Shown one piece after another: positions 42,836-51,185 of a stretch of 55,746 nt of DNA. The notes under the pieces were generated by a model. That model made no database searches and was not told where the DNA came from. It saw nothing but the letters and a program-made list of their open reading frames with translations. The position numbers and the translations under genes are program-made. Position 1 is the first letter of the stretch. Every line of letters starts with the position of its first letter. The stretch is from Brasilonema sennae CENA114 (GTDB lineage Bacteria > Cyanobacteriota > Cyanobacteriia > Cyanobacteriales > Nostocaceae), in contig NZ_CP030118.1 of assembly GCF_006968745.1 (NCBI RefSeq), positions 4,218,653 through 4,274,398 of the forward strand. Direction: 5' to 3'.

Positions 42836-43753
42836 ATGCATACAACTTCCGGTCGCTGGCGCTTGGGCTTAGCATTATCGTTAGTGACCGTTTTTTTGTG
42901 GGGAATTCTACCGATAGCCTTGGTTTTAACTCTAAAAGTACTTGATGTCTACACCATTATTTGGTTTCGCTTCTTGGTATCGTTTGTCTTGTTAGCTGTT
43001 TATTTAGGATGGCAAAGAAAATTACCACCCCTTTTCAGATTGCGTTCCACTTCTTGGATATTACTAGTAATTGCCACTCTTGGCTTAGCAGGTAACTATA
43101 TTTTTTTCACCCAAGGTTTAGCACTGACTACACCCGCTAACGCTGAAGTTATTATTCAGTTGGCTCCCCTACTTATGGGTTTTGGTGGTTTATTTCTTTT
43201 TAGAGAACGCTATACTCTACTTCAGTGGATTGGTGTAGGGATTCTTATTGTAGGATTCACTCTCTTTTTTCATGAACAATTAAAAAATTTAGTGACAGCT
43301 CATGGTCAATATCTTGTAGGTAGTGGTTTGATTGTTTTTGGTGCAGCCACTTGGACTTTTTATGCTTTGGCACAAAAGCAGTTGTTGCAATCTTTATCTT
43401 CTTTTAGCATCATGCTCATGATTTATGGAGGATGTGCTTTGTTATTCACTCCATTTGCTAACCCAAAAGCAATTTGTCAACTCAATTTTTTCCATTTGAG
43501 TATATTACTTTTTTGTGCTTTGAATACTCTCATTGCTTATGGTGCTTTTGCTGAATCTTTAGAACATTTGGAAGCTTCACGTGTTAGTGCAGTTTCGGCA
43601 TTAGCTCCTATTGTTACTTTAATATCAGTTTGGATTGTATCAGTCATAATGCCAACTGTCATTTTACCGGAAAACATTTCCGCTCTCGGAATCATAGGAG
43701 CCGTTTTAGTTGTCACAGGTTCGGTTACTATTGCTTTAGGAAAAACTCGTTAA
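42836..43753 (+). CDS. EamA/DMT-family transporter
   Basis: A protein of 305 residues with ten membrane helices in two EamA repeats. The first repeat opens GLALSLVTVFLWGILPIALVL and the second GSGLIVFGAATWTFYALAQK. TTPANAEVIIQLAPLLMGFGGLFLFRERY is the characteristic end of repeat 1. These proteins export metabolites or amino acids; the substrate is not predictable. The preceding intergenic region (42692-42730) has CAGTTAA/CAGTTAT heptamers. Confidence 0.85.
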   Translation: MHTTSGRWRLGLALSLVTVFLWGILPIALVLTLKVLDVYTIIWFRFLVSFVLLAVYLGWQRKLPPLFRLRSTSWILLVIATLGLAGNYIFFTQGLALTTPANAEVIIQLAPLLMGFGGLFLFRERYTLLQWIGVGILIVGFTLFFHEQLKNLVTAHGQYLVGSGLIVFGAATWTFYALAQKQLLQSLSSFSIMLMIYGGCALLFTPFANPKAICQLNFFHLSILLFCALNTLIAYGAFAESLEHLEASRVSAVSALAPIVTLISVWIVSVIMPTVILPENISALGIIGAVLVVTGSVTIALGKTR

Positions 43754-43998
43754 CCTAAACTTACTCCCTTCGATGCTCTAAAATTATCTCTGACAAAGCG
43801 TTGCGTATTTTCTCTGCGTTCTGGTGCGCCCACCGCGAAGAGTGCGGGAGGAACATCCACACCGCACTCTTCGCGCCTTGTGCGGTTAACAAATCGGTAT
43901 TTTTCGGATGTTTTGAGAGTCTCTCTTATAGCATTGCCAGATAGATTAGGACATGAACTAATGAGAAAATACGCACACAACGAGACAATCACACACTT

Positions 43999-44040
43999 GT
44001 TCCCTGTTCCCTGTTCCCTGTTCCCTGTTCCCTGTTCCCT
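43999..44040. repeat. Heptanucleotide tandem repeat (six GTTCCCT units)
   Basis: Six perfect copies of GTTCCCT occupy 43999-44040, ending 18 bases before the truB start. This is the STRR type typical of heterocystous cyanobacteria. It would place a monotonous sequence in the 5' UTR of truB. Confidence 0.95.
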
Positions 44041-44058
44041 CTTAAATTCACAATTCAT

Positions 44059-44958
44059 ATGCAAGGTTTCCTCAATCTCAACAAACCATTTGATTGGACT
44101 TCCCACGACTGTGTAGCCAAAACACGCAAATTTTTGCGCATCAAGCGAGTCGGGCACGCAGGAACTTTAGATCCTGCAGCAACAGGAGTGTTACCCATCG
44201 CTCTTGGAAAAGCAACTCGTCTATTACAATATCTTCCAGGAGAAAAAGCTTACAAAGCGACAATTCGTTTGGGTGTGCGTACAACAACCGATGATTTGCA
44301 AGGTGAAGTCATCACCTCACAACCTTGCACCGGGTTAAGTTTAGAAAGAGTAAAATCTGCATTGCAACAATTTGTGGGCAAAATTGAACAAATTCCTCCT
44401 ATTTACAGCGCCATTCAAGTCCAAGGAAAACGCTTGTACGACTTGGCACGCAAAGGGGAAGATGTAGAAGTACCCGCGCGGATAGTGGAGGTTTTTAAAA
44501 TTGAAGTTTTGGACTGGCGAGAGGAGGAGTTCACGGAATTGGATGTGGCGATCGCCTGTGGTGGGGGAACATATATTCGGGCGATCGCCCGTGACTTAGG
44601 AACAATCTTACAAACTGGTGGAACTCTCGCTGCTTTAACACGAACACAAAGCAGTGGATTTCACCTAGCTAATAGCATCACCTTGACTGACTTAGAAGCA
44701 CAGTTGCAAGCTGGGACATTTCAACCCCTTGCTCCTGATGCACCACTACAGCATCTTCCTTTCATCACCGTACCACCAACATCAGCACAGAAATGGTGTC
44801 AAGGTCAACGTATTCCTATAACTTTCAATGTTTTAGAAAATTTACTAGAGTTTTTACGAGTTTACCATGAAGATGGGCACTTTTTAGGAATAGGTAAACT
44901 TGTAAATTCAGACAAAGACAAGCTACTCATTCCTGAAATGGTATTCGAGCCTATTTAA
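44059..44958 (+). CDS. truB: tRNA pseudouridine(55) synthase TruB
   Basis: The enzyme converts U55 to pseudouridine in the T-loop of most tRNAs. The protein has 299 residues. The start MQGFLNLNKPFDWTSHD and the catalytic motif RVGHAGTLDPAATGVLP (Asp near residue 40) are diagnostic, as are KAYKATIRLGVRTTTDD, PPIYSAIQVQGKRLYDLARKG and CGGGTYIRAIARDLG. ATG 44059 follows the GTTCCCT repeat directly and has no strong ribosome-binding site. The 3' end overlaps a convergent small gene by 8 bases. Confidence 0.96.
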   Translation: MQGFLNLNKPFDWTSHDCVAKTRKFLRIKRVGHAGTLDPAATGVLPIALGKATRLLQYLPGEKAYKATIRLGVRTTTDDLQGEVITSQPCTGLSLERVKSALQQFVGKIEQIPPIYSAIQVQGKRLYDLARKGEDVEVPARIVEVFKIEVLDWREEEFTELDVAIACGGGTYIRAIARDLGTILQTGGTLAALTRTQSSGFHLANSITLTDLEAQLQAGTFQPLAPDAPLQHLPFITVPPTSAQKWCQGQRIPITFNVLENLLEFLRVYHEDGHFLGIGKLVNSDKDKLLIPEMVFEPI

Positions 44959-45217
44959 ATTCTTCATCTTTCTGATAGGATTGCGCTACTAAAAGCCATT
45001 TATGGAGTAACTCTTTATAGATTGCAAGTAAATTTTTGTATGATTTTGTGGCGTCTATGTGTGCTTTTAGAGCCTTATCGTATACTGCGGCGACTCCAGT
45101 ATTTGGATCTTTTGAAGTTTTTATGGCTGTAAGATATTGTGAACAACGTGCATAGTGCTCTAACATTTTCTCGTATTCTTCAATAAACTGATTGTATTCT
45201 TCAGAGCTTTTATCCAT
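44951..45217 (-). CDS. Small helical hypothetical protein
   Basis: An 88-residue product, almost entirely predicted helix and highly charged (SEEYNQFIEEYEKMLEHYARCSQYLTAIKTS; AHIDATKSYKNLLAIYKELLHKW). It has no membrane segment or signal peptide, and I recognise no family. It is convergent with truB, whose last 8 bases it overlaps. The helix-turn-helix repeat pattern suggests a coiled or bundled adaptor. A conserved hairpin (45248-45278) lies just upstream. Confidence 0.6.
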   Translation of the reverse strand: MDKSSEEYNQFIEEYEKMLEHYARCSQYLTAIKTSKDPNTGVAAVYDKALKAHIDATKSYKNLLAIYKELLHKWLLVAQSYQKDEEFK

Positions 45218-45246
45218 AACTTTCTAATCTATTAAATTTTTGGCAC

Positions 45247-45450
45247 GGGGGCAAAACTAGCGTAGCTAGTTTTGCCCCTTAAACATATCTACTTTTGGAT
45301 AAATGTCATATTAAGTTTCTCTGTAAATGGCGCTACATTCTTCCCGTTATGATCATTCTTGGGCTGTAGCCTGGAGATGAATTTTACCAGGCTCAGTCTC
45401 CAGTTCTATCCTATTCCCAAGTTGACATATTTCGTAGCACATCGGGTATT
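45247..45450. repeat. Copy A of a diverged duplication (3' end of a hypothetical gene plus hairpin)
   Basis: This aligns with 45507-45700 over about 200 bp with many substitutions and small gaps. It contains GGGGCAAAACTAGC, loop GTA, then GCTAGTTTTGCCCC (45248-45278). Its right end, from CTATTCCCAAG to about 45450, corresponds to the last 13 codons of the leftward gene at 45661-45957, which is absent here. Confidence 0.75.
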
Positions 45451-45506
45451 TTAAAACGTCAAAGTTTTGGAGAATTCTAACTCCCCAGTAGATTAATTTT
45501 TTTTCA

Positions 45507-45700
45507 GGGTGCAAAACAAGCGTAGCTTGTTTTGCACCTTTAATGTCTATACTTTGGAATGAATTTAATATTAACTTTTTATGTAAAGGTTGCTACATTC
45601 TCCTTGTTTACAGACTCAGCCTGAAAATGAATTTTCACCAGGCTCAGCCTCCAGTTTTATCTATTCCCAAGTGGAAACATCTCGCAGCACATCAGGAATT
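45507..45700. repeat. Copy B of the diverged duplication
   Basis: This carries GGTGCAAAACAAGC, loop GTA, then GCTTGTTTTGCACC (45508-45538). Compared with copy A, both substitutions in the stem are matched by complementary changes in the other arm, so pairing is kept. It ends within the 3' end of the leftward gene at 45661. Confidence 0.75.
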
Positions 45701-45957
45701 CCCCCTTGAGATAGAGGAAACTCCAGCACAGTTTCTTTTAATCCTAAGTATCCAGATTCAGCGAAGGATAACAGCATCCGCGTCAATGCGAACCAAACCT
45801 CAGGCTCATATTCCCAATCACCATAACGCGAAGCTCTACCAGCGATTGAACGCAACGCCCAAAAATAACTATTCCTCACCACGGAACCGCCTTTTTTATA
45901 CTCTGGCACATCCTCGTGGTGAAGAAAAAGCACATCGTTTTCAATTTTTGCTCTCAT
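45661..45957 (-). CDS. Hypothetical protein
   Basis: A 98-residue product that I do not recognise. It contains NSYFWALRSIAGRASRYGDW, an aromatic-rich middle (EPEVWFALTRMLLSF) and a Pro/Gly tail. No signal or membrane segment is present. A rightward frame over the same bases (45543-45971) is less convincing, because its product is low in structure and rich in Pro/His/Asn. The 3' end of this gene also exists as a diverged fragment at 45411-45450, which suggests it is, or was, a real gene. Confidence 0.45.
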   Translation of the reverse strand: MRAKIENDVLFLHHEDVPEYKKGGSVVRNSYFWALRSIAGRASRYGDWEYEPEVWFALTRMLLSFAESGYLGLKETVLEFPLSQGGIPDVLRDVSTWE

Positions 45958-46105
45958 ACTGGAAATTTTAACCTAAATGGGAAAGTGTGAACATCGTTCT
46001 TATCAGGGGCAATTTAGGAAAATCACGATTATGGTTGGGATTGAGTCGAGGTACGCGACGTGTAGCACTTCGGCTATAGTTTATGTGAATTAAACATCAT
46101 TTGAG

Positions 46106-46251
46106 TATAGGAATCCGGTTTGATTTATGAATTGACTCGTGGAGGTAGGGAACGCTTAACGCTTAACAGGGAATAGGGAATAGAAAGTGTACGGAGTTTT
46201 TTAAGCGCAGAGCGCAGGCTATGCCAACAAAAATCAAATATGAGTCCTATA
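46106..46251. repeat. MITE-like element, long copy
   Basis: The element begins TATAGGAATCC and ends GAGTCCTATA, like the 102-bp copy at 10641-10742, and shares the GGAGGTAGGGAACGCTTAAC interior. It is longer because of internal duplications (AACGCTTAACGCTTAAC, GGGAATAGGGAATAG) and an inserted GCGCAGAGCGCAGGCTATGC block. It has no coding capacity. Confidence 0.75.
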
Positions 46252-46386
46252 TTCTGTTGCTTGTACTACTGACAATCTTTTTAATAGTTTATCCAACTAT
46301 AATGTCAATTAAAGTCAAGAAGTTGGAGCAAGCCGTAAAGAGCGCAAATAGCGCAAACTAACAAACCACTTTCTGCTGATCAAGAT

Positions 46387-47013
46387 ATGAAAGAGATACT
46401 AAATAGAATTGAAATATGGTTTAATGAGCATCTACCGAAAGTGTTGGCGGATTTGAACCCTGGAGCGACTGAAAGCGAAATTGAATCTTTAGAAAATCAA
46501 ATAGGAATTCAGCTACCAATGTCATTTAGAGAATTTTATAAGTGGCATAATGGTCAGCAGGGTAAGACTACCGGACTTTTTTATGGTCTTGAATTTCTTT
46601 CTTTGGAAGGAATATTTGAGCAGTGGAAAACATGGTCAGACATAATTGATGTAGATGAGACAATAAATGAGGAGATTGGCGGGAAATCTCATATACCTGG
46701 AAAAGTCAAAGAAATATATATCAACAAGAAGTGGATTCCATTTGTTCACGATTGGGGTGGAAACCACATAGGCATAGATTTTGACCCAGCAGAGAGGGGT
46801 AGAGTGGGGCAAGTTATAAATTTTGGTAGAGATGAAGACGTTAAATTTGTTTTAGCAGATGATTTTGAGTCATTTCTAAATTGGTTGATGACTCAGCTTG
46901 AATCAGGAAACTATATAGTTGATAGCGAAGGTTATGGAAGTTTTAATACTATGAAACCTGAGACAGAACATTTCCTTGATTCTGTGAAACTTATTTATCA
47001 ATCACATCTTTGA
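46387..47013 (+). CDS. SMI1/KNR4 (SUKH) family protein
   Basis: A protein of 208 residues. The opening GATESEIESLENQIGIQLPMSFREFYKWHNGQ is the classic SUKH motif, and WIPFVHDWGGNHIGIDFDPAERGRVGQVINFGRDED is the second conserved block. In bacteria many SUKH proteins are immunity proteins against contact-delivered or polymorphic toxins, while others have regulatory roles. No toxin gene is visible next to it; the flanks are repeats and a TonB-dependent receptor gene. It lies just after a MITE-like element, which fits an accessory gene. Confidence 0.85.
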   Translation: MKEILNRIEIWFNEHLPKVLADLNPGATESEIESLENQIGIQLPMSFREFYKWHNGQQGKTTGLFYGLEFLSLEGIFEQWKTWSDIIDVDETINEEIGGKSHIPGKVKEIYINKKWIPFVHDWGGNHIGIDFDPAERGRVGQVINFGRDEDVKFVLADDFESFLNWLMTQLESGNYIVDSEGYGSFNTMKPETEHFLDSVKLIYQSHL

Positions 47014-47177
47014 AATGTCTACTCACATCTTGCACCAAGAAAGATTCATGGTATTTAGTCACTCAGTATTCAACAAAAAATCCTTTATTGAGTGAGAAAA
47101 ACCAATAAAAATCATGTAGCTTTATCGCATATCTTTTTAGGTTGTACGGTTTTCTACGGATAGGTGCAAGATATGAG

Positions 47178-49289
47178 CTAAATATTAGCTGTTAAACCTA
47201 AGCGAAAAGTAAATCCAGGGCTATAGATACGATTGACTCGCTCGTATTGTTCATCGAGTAAATTCTCTAAATAAACTGTCAACCCTAAATTTTTCGTCAC
47301 AGGAACGCGAGCGCTAAAATCTAAATTAAAGAAAGAAGGCGAAAAATCTGTAGCTGTCTCTCCAACTCTTGTGTATATGGCTCGACGAGCGCCACCATAG
47401 TAAGTAGCATATAAATTAGCTTGCCAGCCTGCAATTTCATAACCAATACCAGCAGAAGCAACAGAGTAGGGAATTAAACCCAGCTGTAACCCTTTTTCTG
47501 GTCCTGTTTGTATTTTCGCATCTGTGTAAGTGTAATTGACAAAAGTTGACCATCCAGAACCAATGTTCAACCGTAGCGCCGCCTCTAAACCATTTGTGTC
47601 AACTAACCCAATATTTGCCCATTTTCCTTCTACGACTCCTAAGCGATCATCTAAACTACTGCCGAAATAAGTAAACTGTCCTATTAAATTTTCCAACAGT
47701 TTGACATCAACTCCCGCAGTCCAAGATGAGCCAGTTTCTGGTTTTAAATCACGGTTAGGTAGCCATCCATGTACCGTATCATAAACATACAACTGATCCA
47801 AACCTGGATTGCGTTGTCCTCCTGCCCAACTTCCTCGCACAGCTAAAGCAGGAGAAATATCATATTTAAATCCCACGCTTGGGTTGAAATAATTACCAAA
47901 TTTGCTATCAAAGCTTTGTCTCAACCCCAAATCTACCTGAAGTTTATCGGTGATATTCAAAGTATTAACAGCAAATAATGCGGTATTTAGTAAACTTTCG
48001 TTTTCATTTCCATTTAAGGCGACTCGGTTAGGAACTGTACTCAATACATCACCAGTTAAATCTGTGTTTTGTAAATCTAATCCCCAGCGCAATTTATAAT
48101 TTGGAGTGAGTTGCCACGCATGGTCTATCCTAGCTGTATATAATTGTGTATCTAAAGTCCCTGTACGATAAAATTGGCTGCTAGGACCGTAAGTATTGAA
48201 GTAATCTTGGTTATAACCTAGTGTCGTTGTCACAACAGAACTGTTATCATTACTAAGGCGAGTTTTCCAAGCAAAACCAATATTTAAACCATCATGATCT
48301 AATCGGTCTCTTTGTAAAGGAAAGCCAAAATAAATTAATCCCTTACGACTGCTAAGTGTAGTTACATCTAAACTAAGAGTATTTCTATTATCTACATCAA
48401 AAGCAAGATGACCAAAATATGTGCTGTTAGCTGTATCTGCATTAAAGAAATACCCTCGGGCATCACGATTTGCTGCACCAACAGGAACGCGGTAACGGTT
48501 ATCAAGAAAAGACCTTTCAAAGCTGAAATTATATCTTAAAGAGCCAGTTGAACCTGCATAGCTTAATTGTTGATTATTAAAATTCAAATCCCCAAATTCA
48601 GCTGTAGCATTGAAGCGAGGAACCGTACTACCTTCTTTGGTGATGATATTAACAACTCCTCCAAAAGCTGAGGAGCCGTAGAGAGTAGAAGCTGCACCAC
48701 TATACAACTCTACTCGTTCAATAGCTTCTACAGGAATACTATTTAAATCTGTTGCACCATGATATGTGTTGACATTAGAGTTAATAGATCTGCCATTAAT
48801 GAGAAATACAGATTGGTTAATCGAGGCTCCGCGATAGTATGTACCTGTGTGAATATCTGCACCATGACCTGAGTCATTGATAGCAAATCCAGGTAATTTT
48901 TTCAACACATCAGATACACTTGTCGCACCTTGTTTTTGGATTTCTTCTTTTTCAATCACATATGTCGGAGTAGACTGAGGAAGGTCATCTTTCTTCCCTG
49001 TCACATCTATAATAATTGCGCCCTCATTTTCAACTGTGGGTTTTGACTCGTTTGTTGTGGAATTTGGTTCTGGATTTCCAGTTGTTTGTGGTTTTTTAGA
49101 TGGAATTGGTGTTTGAGTTAGTAATTCTGCACTTCTATATGGTTTTTCTATCTCATTCAAGTATGGGATTTCTGATGTCTTTTTTATAGAAGTCTTTTTT
49201 GACTCGAAATTATTTTCTTGTGCAAATGTGACAGGAGCTAAAGCAAAGTTAATTAATATAACTTGATAAATCAGGAAACTAAATTTCAT
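47178..49289 (-). CDS. TonB-dependent outer-membrane receptor
   Basis: A protein of 703 residues from ATG 49289, with GAGG 6 bases upstream; a frame from 49310 adds seven residues. A signal peptide (1-24, ending TFAQ) precedes a Pro/Thr/Ser-rich linker and the plug domain (TYVIEKEEIQKQGATSVSDVLKKLPGF; IERVELYSGAASTLYGSSAFGGVVNIITK). A 22-strand barrel follows, with the conserved PETGSSWTAGVD and NLLDEQYERV segments. It imports a siderophore, cobalamin or similar substrate with TonB energy. It lacks the AMIN domain common in cyanobacterial siderophore receptors. No TonB or ABC genes lie nearby. Tandem palindromes upstream may be its operator. Confidence 0.9.
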   Translation of the reverse strand: MKFSFLIYQVILINFALAPVTFAQENNFESKKTSIKKTSEIPYLNEIEKPYRSAELLTQTPIPSKKPQTTGNPEPNSTTNESKPTVENEGAIIIDVTGKKDDLPQSTPTYVIEKEEIQKQGATSVSDVLKKLPGFAINDSGHGADIHTGTYYRGASINQSVFLINGRSINSNVNTYHGATDLNSIPVEAIERVELYSGAASTLYGSSAFGGVVNIITKEGSTVPRFNATAEFGDLNFNNQQLSYAGSTGSLRYNFSFERSFLDNRYRVPVGAANRDARGYFFNADTANSTYFGHLAFDVDNRNTLSLDVTTLSSRKGLIYFGFPLQRDRLDHDGLNIGFAWKTRLSNDNSSVVTTTLGYNQDYFNTYGPSSQFYRTGTLDTQLYTARIDHAWQLTPNYKLRWGLDLQNTDLTGDVLSTVPNRVALNGNENESLLNTALFAVNTLNITDKLQVDLGLRQSFDSKFGNYFNPSVGFKYDISPALAVRGSWAGGQRNPGLDQLYVYDTVHGWLPNRDLKPETGSSWTAGVDVKLLENLIGQFTYFGSSLDDRLGVVEGKWANIGLVDTNGLEAALRLNIGSGWSTFVNYTYTDAKIQTGPEKGLQLGLIPYSVASAGIGYEIAGWQANLYATYYGGARRAIYTRVGETATDFSPSFFNLDFSARVPVTKNLGLTVYLENLLDEQYERVNRIYSPGFTFRLGLTANI

Positions 49290-49332
49290 TTTATACCTCA
49301 CAGCACCCAACTTTGACCAAACTTTAGTAGCA

Positions 49333-49382
49333 GTTGTGTCAACTTACGATTAGTCAGACAACTTGTCAAAAGACAAGCTGTC
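49333..49382. promoter_or_regulatory. Cluster of three 11-bp palindromes upstream of the TonB receptor
   Basis: GTTGTGTCAAC (49333-49343), GACAACTTGTC (49357-49367) and GACAAGCTGTC (49372-49382) are each palindromic, with arms of four or five bases. The last two also pair with each other around AAAA. They lie 44-93 bases upstream of the receptor start on its strand, a position that suits a repressor or activator operator. No regulator is assigned. Confidence 0.45.
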
Positions 49383-49972
49383 AAACTTCGTCTCTGGTGT
49401 GGAAAGTGAGGAAGCAGTGCGTTGCAGCGAGGCAGTGCTTGGCTAGGTTTCCCGTAGATTCCGATTGTAGCAAGTGCCGTTCCATTTTAATTGACTTCGC
49501 CTATTATCTATCCTGAGACTTACAGTCCTAGGCGGACGACAGCCAAGTCACATAATAATATGTAATAACTTTGACATTTGTTTTACCAGATGCAAGATGT
49601 AAGGTGTGGGATAGACTTTTGTGCAGCAGATCTATCTGCCACAGATTTGAGAGGATCAAACCTCTACACTAAAATTAAGAAGGTTTATACGTCCAGTTCG
49701 GAAAAATCTGGACGTATAAGCATGTTTCTATGAGCTAAGCAAAACTGTTTTCCAAGACTTTAGCTGAATTGTTTAGAATTTAGCTGTATCCGTGATAACC
49801 AATTGAGTAAACTACTCCAACTTACTCAACGCGAGTGCGTGTCGCAAAGCGACTCAGATGTGTCGTACGCGTAGTTGATGTGGTGGACTACTAGAACATA
49901 GACAGAGGAGTAAATTATTATAGATAATGTTAGAGCGGTTCGGGAGTAACCACTTTCAAAGGAGGTACATTT
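49383..49972. other. Intergenic region between the receptor and the aminotransferase
   Basis: No gene was found. Bases 49685-49719 form a hairpin with a perfect 12-bp stem (TTATACGTCCAG / CTGGACGTATAA) and an 11-base loop. A GC-rich dispersed repeat lies at about 49410-49460. I looked for a cobalamin riboswitch for the receptor on the minus strand and found no convincing B12 box. The last bases (AAAGGAGGT, 49958-49966) are the ribosome-binding site of the next gene. Confidence 0.5.
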
Positions 49973-50758
49973 ATTTACTGGTATAACGGTAAATTAATTG
50001 AGTCTCGAACTCTAGAATTAGAAATTGACGATCCTGGGTTACTCTACGGAGCAACTGTTTTCACGACACTGCGAGTTTACAATAACTCGCTCGATAGTAG
50101 ATTAACTCACTGGCGCTCACATTGCGATCGCCTAAAATTTAGTTTACAAACCTTTGGTTGGCAAACACCAGATGAGGAGCGATTGCGTCAAGGAGCAGAA
50201 ATTATGATGACGCACTTCCCTGTTCTCAGAATCGCCATATTTCCTAATGGACGTGAGTGGATAACGGGAAGATTGCTGCCAAATAACTTGACAGAAAACC
50301 AGAAAAATGGTTTAATAGCAACTTTAGCAGTTCCTGAGTTTGCTCGCAGTTTACCGTCTCATAAAACAGGTAACTACCTCAGCGCATGGTTAGCAAAAGC
50401 TAGCGCTCAAAAATTAGATGCCCAAGAAGTCATTTTGGTAGATACTGCGGGAAATTGGCTAGAAACAAGTACGGGTAACCTCTGGGGGTGGCGAGATGGT
50501 TGTTGGTGGACGCCGCCCTTAACAGCAGAAATCTTGCCGGGAGTCGTGCGAGGAGAACTTGTAGACTGGCTTTTGAAAAAGCAGCACCAAGTTCCTGAGG
50601 AACCTTGGACACCAGAGTTAGTCAAGGGGTTTGAGGCAATTGCCTACAGCAACAGTGTTGTAGAAATTATCCCGCTTCGCACGGTTATCTGGCATTCAGG
50701 AAAGCTAGAATATAATCCCCACCATCCCTGTTTTAAAGAACTGCAAATATTTTTTTAG
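49973..50758 (+). CDS. Aminotransferase class IV (aminodeoxychorismate lyase-like), apparent ATT start
   Basis: About 261 residues. The frame is conserved back to ATT 49973 (x-YWYNGKLIESRTLELEIDDPGLLYGATVFTTLRVY), which matches the N-terminal fold of class IV PLP enzymes, including the arginine of HCDRLKF. An in-frame TAG lies at 49931 and no ATG, GTG or TTG occurs before TTG 50183, deep inside the domain. AAAGGAGGT ends 6 bases before the ATT. The candidate PLP lysine is in SHKTGNYLSAWLAKA, and VDTAGNWLETSTGNLWGW and LPGVVRGELVDWL are typical. PabC-like activity, making p-aminobenzoate for folate, is likely, but branched-chain or D-amino-acid transaminases are related. Confidence 0.82.
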   Translation: MYWYNGKLIESRTLELEIDDPGLLYGATVFTTLRVYNNSLDSRLTHWRSHCDRLKFSLQTFGWQTPDEERLRQGAEIMMTHFPVLRIAIFPNGREWITGRLLPNNLTENQKNGLIATLAVPEFARSLPSHKTGNYLSAWLAKASAQKLDAQEVILVDTAGNWLETSTGNLWGWRDGCWWTPPLTAEILPGVVRGELVDWLLKKQHQVPEEPWTPELVKGFEAIAYSNSVVEIIPLRTVIWHSGKLEYNPHHPCFKELQIFF

Positions 50759-51185
50759 CATTGTAGGTGCAAAATTTGTTATACGTTAAGATAAGTTAAC
50801 ATAATTCTAAGAAAAGCCTATCTTTACTAAATGCGTCTCGCTGTCTTACCCTTCGGGTTCGCAGTCGCCTACGGAGGAGCCAGTGCGGTCTTGGGGTCTC
50901 CCCAAGTGGATCATCTGGCGTTGGAAACCCTCCTGCAGCGCTGTCTCACTTGAACCCTCCTAGTAGGCATGGACAAGAGCAGGATGTGGACATTAAAAAA
51001 TTAGGGCTTTTTTATGAAAATGAGCGCAAGCTTTATTTTCACTCTTAGTCGAACTGTCAAACAGACACCCAAGCGATAAGCGGAGCTTAAAGCCTATGAC
51101 TAACGTCACCCTAGTCCCTAAGAGGGACGCTGCGCAAACGCTATCGGCTTATCGCACAAAACCAGATGTAGGAGGATGAACCTCG
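50759..51185. other. Intergenic region upstream of ftsH
   Basis: No gene is seen. It contains pieces of the GC-rich dispersed repeat (GAAACCCTCCTGCAGCGCTG near 50926-50946). The ftsH ribosome-binding site AGGAGG lies at 51170-51175, 10 bases before the GTG start. Promoter elements were not pinpointed. Confidence 0.45.

Noticed and set aside
43750..44157. Leftward 135-codon frame
   Set aside because: Part of it (REQGTGNREQGTGN) is the translation of the GTTCCCT repeat and it overlaps the truB start.
45543..45971. Rightward 142-codon frame
   Set aside because: It lies antisense to a more protein-like leftward frame and crosses the duplicated hairpin; its product is Pro/His/Asn-rich without structure.
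49383..49560. Possible cobalamin riboswitch for the TonB receptor (minus strand)
   Set aside because: A GGAACGGCACTTGC-like phrase caught the eye, but there is no B12 box or expected paired core; a dispersed repeat explains part of it.
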